A DNA stretch of 64,000 nucleotides from Cyprinodon diabolis (lineage: Eukaryota > Chordata > Actinopteri > Cyprinodontiformes > Cyprinodontidae), in assembly GCA_030533445.1 (NCBI GenBank), contig CM060066.1, positions 1,771,749 to 1,835,748 of the forward strand, written 5' to 3'. Under the pieces are notes generated by a model that worked only from the letters and a program-made list of their open reading frames with translations, ran no database searches and was not told the origin of the DNA. Position 1 is the first letter of the stretch, and the number at the start of each line of letters is the position of its first letter. Shown here one piece after another: positions 61,113 through 64,000 of this stretch. The translations under genes and the position numbers were made by a program.

Positions 61113-64000
61113 TAACGATTGGAAAGTAATCAACTATCATTGACGGGTCTGAACATTTTCTATAAACACAACTCTGTTGGACTTTCAAAATAAGACTCCA
61201 GGGACCCTACAAAATAAAAGCCTCTAGATTATAGTAATGCATTAATTGATGCAAATGGCTCAACATTATGACCCAAACTCTTCCAGGTTGTTTTTATTAG
61301 ACTCTAGTGACCTTTTCAAAACACACCCCAGAGCAAATTTCACAATAAAAGTCTCCCATTTACTCTGTAATACAGCAACTATTCACCTAATAACATGGAA
61401 AACCAGTGATTTAACATTTGGAAATGGATTCTATATCACTGCTGGGCGTGACCCATCTTTTGATGCACATTCATGATAGACTTTCAAAATAAGACTACAA
61501 GGACTCTACAGAATAAAAGCCTCTTCCTTATACACACTCATACATTCTGGCATATTGCTCATTGCCATTGGTGATTTCATCACTGCAATGGCTCTTAGAA
61601 GGCGGGCGGAGCCCGCCAATGGTAACAGGCGGGCGGAGCCCGCCAAAGGTGATTTCATCACTGCAATGGCTCTTAGAAGGCGGGCAGAGCCCGCCATTGG
61701 TGATTTTTTTCTTCACTGAGATGGCTCCTAGCAGGCGGGCGAAGCCCGCCAACTGGGCTTTACCCACTGTGTTTCAATATGGACAACCCATATTACCCTT
61801 GTGCATCATACGCTGTGCACGTCTATTTCCCAGATTTCAGCACAAGTGGCACACAGCTCTCTTTGCCCATGAACTTGCCCTCTTTCCTTCCCTCAGCAGC
61901 CCTCAAAGGCGTAAGCAGTTGGTCTGGGGAGCCCCGACGTCACTTGCCAGGGCCGTATTGGCCCGGTTCCCCAGACGGGCAGTAGGTGGCCCCCCTCAAA
62001 ATTTCTTTAGAAATTTTCTAGTTATTATTATAATTCTCCCGTATACCCAAAACTTCGGCGCGTAACTAGTCCCGCACGGTTTGGCGGATCGGGCCCAAAG
62101 TTGGCACACGCATCGGGACCAATGGGGTGATGTGTGCTTGTATAAAACTTTCTCATTAGTCCGAAGGTTTGCGAATCATTAGCGAAAACGTCGCAAAAAA
62201 ATCCCATAGGAAATGAATGGGGAGAGGAAAAAAAAAGCATAAAAAACAGCACTTCACTGTGTCGGCATACATTCACCTAGAAAAACAGTTTGAAGCTCAG
62301 TTTGTAGATAAATCCTTCGTCTATTTAAAACTGAAGACGGTATGTTGATAACTGCTACGGTTTTTGTATAATCAGACCTCAAGCGCCACAAAGTTTTAGC
62401 AAAATCCAGCCTGCTAGAGTGGAGCAACTGAAAAGCTAGAGTGTGAGGCAGGCGTTTTTTAAACACAAAAAAACATTTTAAACTCGCCCTCACGGCCACA
62501 TATTTATAGCTAGAGTCACCATTTTTGGTCAGTTTGTAGACTGAAATCTCTGGACCCACACAATATCTTCGGAATTACGGTAGGATTAATACTTTTCCTT
62601 AAAAACCCTCCAGACCGACCTAAAGTCGATGAAAATCAGAGCCGTTTTTCATTGGTTTTGGAGCAGAAGAGGGGAGAAAAACGAATCAGACTATGTGTTT
62701 TAAACTCGTCATAAATATTTTTCTGAATGACACACATACACCAAAGTTGGCATAGTTGGAGTCGAAGGATGGCTGACGCTCACGGTGAAAAAATTTTTTG
62801 AATAACTCATACGGTTTTTGCTCAGCAGTCGTTTGTTCGGAGGACATTTTAAGCAGCTGAAAGCTGGGGGAGAGTGTCCTGCTGCAGCTAGCTCAATTAG
62901 AAGATCAGGTGTGACAAAACGTTTTTTCTTTTTCTTTCTCTTCCCATTCAGGTTGTAGATGACCTACAGCCATGAAAGTTACTCCAATTGAAGACAAGAT
63001 ATAGCTGTCGCTTAGATAAAAATAATTTTTCAGATACCTTTTACGGTTTTTACTCAGCAGTCGTTTGTTCGGAGGGGTGCTTTAGCAGCTACAGTAAAAG
63101 GTGAGTGAGAGTGAGGTGCTGCAGTTTAAAACAAAGGGAGGAGCAGGTGGGCCAACCATTTTGTTTGTGCTTCGTTTTGGGTTGTGAAAGACCTACAGAC
63201 ATGAAGGTTACCCCAGTCTGAGACAAAGGATAGATGTTGCTTTCACTGAAAGAATTTTTCAGATATCTTTTACGGTTTTTGCTCAGCAGTCGTTTGTTCG
63301 GAGGGTAAGCACCTGGAAGCTAGCTGACAGTTAGCTTCTGCAGCAGCCTGCTAGAGTGCAGCTGCTGAAATCTTAGTGTGAGGCGGCCATTTTTTTAAGA
63401 TCAAACATCTTATTCTCGCCCTCACGGCCACATATTTGGAGCTACAGTCACCATTTTTGGTCAGTTTGTAGACTGAAACCTCTGGGCTCACACAATGTCT
63501 TCGGAATTACGGTAGGATTAATACTTTTCCTTAAAAACCCTCCAGACCAACCTAAAGTTGATGAGAGTTTCAGCCTTTCTCTATTCTTTTTGAGCTGAAG
63601 ATGGGAGAGAAACGAATCAGACTATGTGTTTTCAAGTCGTCATAAATATTTTTCTGAATGACACACATACACCAAAGTTGGTATAGTTGGAGTCGAAGGA
63701 TTGCTGATGCTCATGGTGAAAAGGTTTTTTGAATAACTCATACGGTTTTTGATCAGTAGTCGTTTGTTCGGTGCCGTTCTTCCCATACAAAAAAGCCTGG
63801 GAAGAAGAAACCAATAGTGAGTGCAGCTGTTGTCTGTGTCAGTGAGAGGCTCGTTAAGCGTTGTCAAGGTTACCAAGCTTCAAACAGATTTTACCTCTGC
63901 TGTTTTAAACAGCACATATTAATCTAATGGAGGGTGAAAGGACTGATTTAACATTGGGAAATGGATACTATATGACTGCTGTCCATGACACTTCCCTTGC
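61113..64000. repeat. Array unit 20 (partial, 2,888 bp to window edge)
   Basis: Incomplete because the window ends. It has four GC hairpins: a deletion of 51 bp relative to the five-hairpin form removed the hairpin with its 'ttacatcactg' spacer. Its 62760-62950 stretch is the closest match to unit 2. It also has a private 'agctacagtaaaagg' insertion (about 63087). Confidence 0.97.
61563..61750. repeat. GC-hairpin minisatellite, four hairpins, unit 20
   Basis: Keeps the short 'aatggtaaca' spacer pair but has lost one 51-bp spacer-plus-hairpin period. This is consistent with slippage or exchange between adjacent periods. Confidence 0.93.

Larger units (their letters stand above)
1..64000. repeat. 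Macrosatellite array, unit about 3.17 kb, 20 units visible
   Basis: The window is filled by one tandemly repeated complex unit, all copies in the same orientation. An anchor ATG in the GC-rich block (caatATGgacaaccc) lies at 718, 3887, 7061, 10374, 13468, 16640, 20126, 23298, 26470, 29642, 32733, 35905, 39218, 42387, 45628, 48869, 51961, 55419, 58589 and 61779. Spacings run from 3,091 to 3,486 bp. Most length differences come from two internal minisatellites and one 291-bp sub-repeat duplication. Neighbouring units differ by only a few substitutions. No unique flanking sequence appears at either edge, so the true array is longer. An assembly error in copy number cannot be excluded from sequence alone. 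Confidence 0.98.

Noticed and set aside
1..64000. Tandem rDNA, 5S, U snRNA, tRNA or histone repeat.
   Set aside because: None of the diagnostic sequences (5S internal promoter, U2/U6 conserved starts, tRNA A and B boxes, histone frames) is seen in the unit.
1..64000. Autonomous transposon or retrovirus arranged in tandem.
   Set aside because: No frame in any unit resembles reverse transcriptase, integrase, transposase or Rep/helicase. The longest frame is 299 residues and consists of minisatellite sequence. No LTR pair or terminal inverted repeats delimit the unit.

Overview
The whole 64 kb window is one head-to-tail tandem array of a complex unit of about 3.17 kb. Counting from the arbitrary phase point used here (the 'taacgattgg' or 'taacaattgg' motif at position 1), there are 19 complete units (3,088-3,514 bp) and a 2,888 bp partial unit 20 that runs off the right edge. 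All units share one orientation. The array enters and leaves the window mid-array, so neither border is visible. I find no protein-coding gene, tRNA, rRNA, snRNA, CRISPR array or coding mobile element. The many short reading frames simply recur once per unit, and their variants look neutral.

The content suggests a eukaryotic, probably vertebrate and most likely teleost fish, macrosatellite. The grounds are a long complex satellite without bacterial-type genes, TATA, splice-like and AATAAA motifs, and an (ATT)n tract followed by a block ending in 'cccataggaaatgaatgggg'-type sequence that resembles dispersed repeats I associate with teleosts. That taxonomic reading comes from memory and was not searched.

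Layout of one unit, in unit 1 coordinates: (a) 1-415 and 2946-3169, AT-rich sub-repeats of about 291-299 bp, each carrying AATAAAAG(C/T)CTC motifs; (b) 451-689, a GC-hairpin minisatellite with five 17-bp palindromes; (c) 690-960, a GC-rich block with nested inverted repeats, ending in a 20-bp AT palindrome plus CTAG; (d) about 961-970, an ATT tract that in six units carries 1, 2 or 5 copies of a 66-69 bp hairpin minisatellite; (e) 971-1342, a unique block with a CCAAT/TATA-like pair; (f) 1343-1776 and 2274-2701, an internal direct duplication of about 430 bp; (g) 1777-2273, degenerate sub-repeats with splice-like signals; (h) 2702-2945, a spacer with a third, partial copy of the AT-rich sub-repeat.

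Shared variants show how the array evolved. Units 7-10 contain three successive 3,172 bp periods that look identical. A block of about 5.3 kb in units 4-6 recurs 19,265 bp away in units 10-12. A block of about 4.6 kb in units 9-10 recurs 9,576 bp away in units 12-13. Unit 2 resembles unit 20, and units 6/7 share a divergent haplotype with units 16/17. This mosaic is what multi-unit unequal exchange or gene conversion would leave. The points most worth following up are this higher-order mosaic, the two hairpin minisatellites whose length changes are all multiples of three, and a conserved set of transcription and splicing-like signals that could make each unit a noncoding transcription unit.
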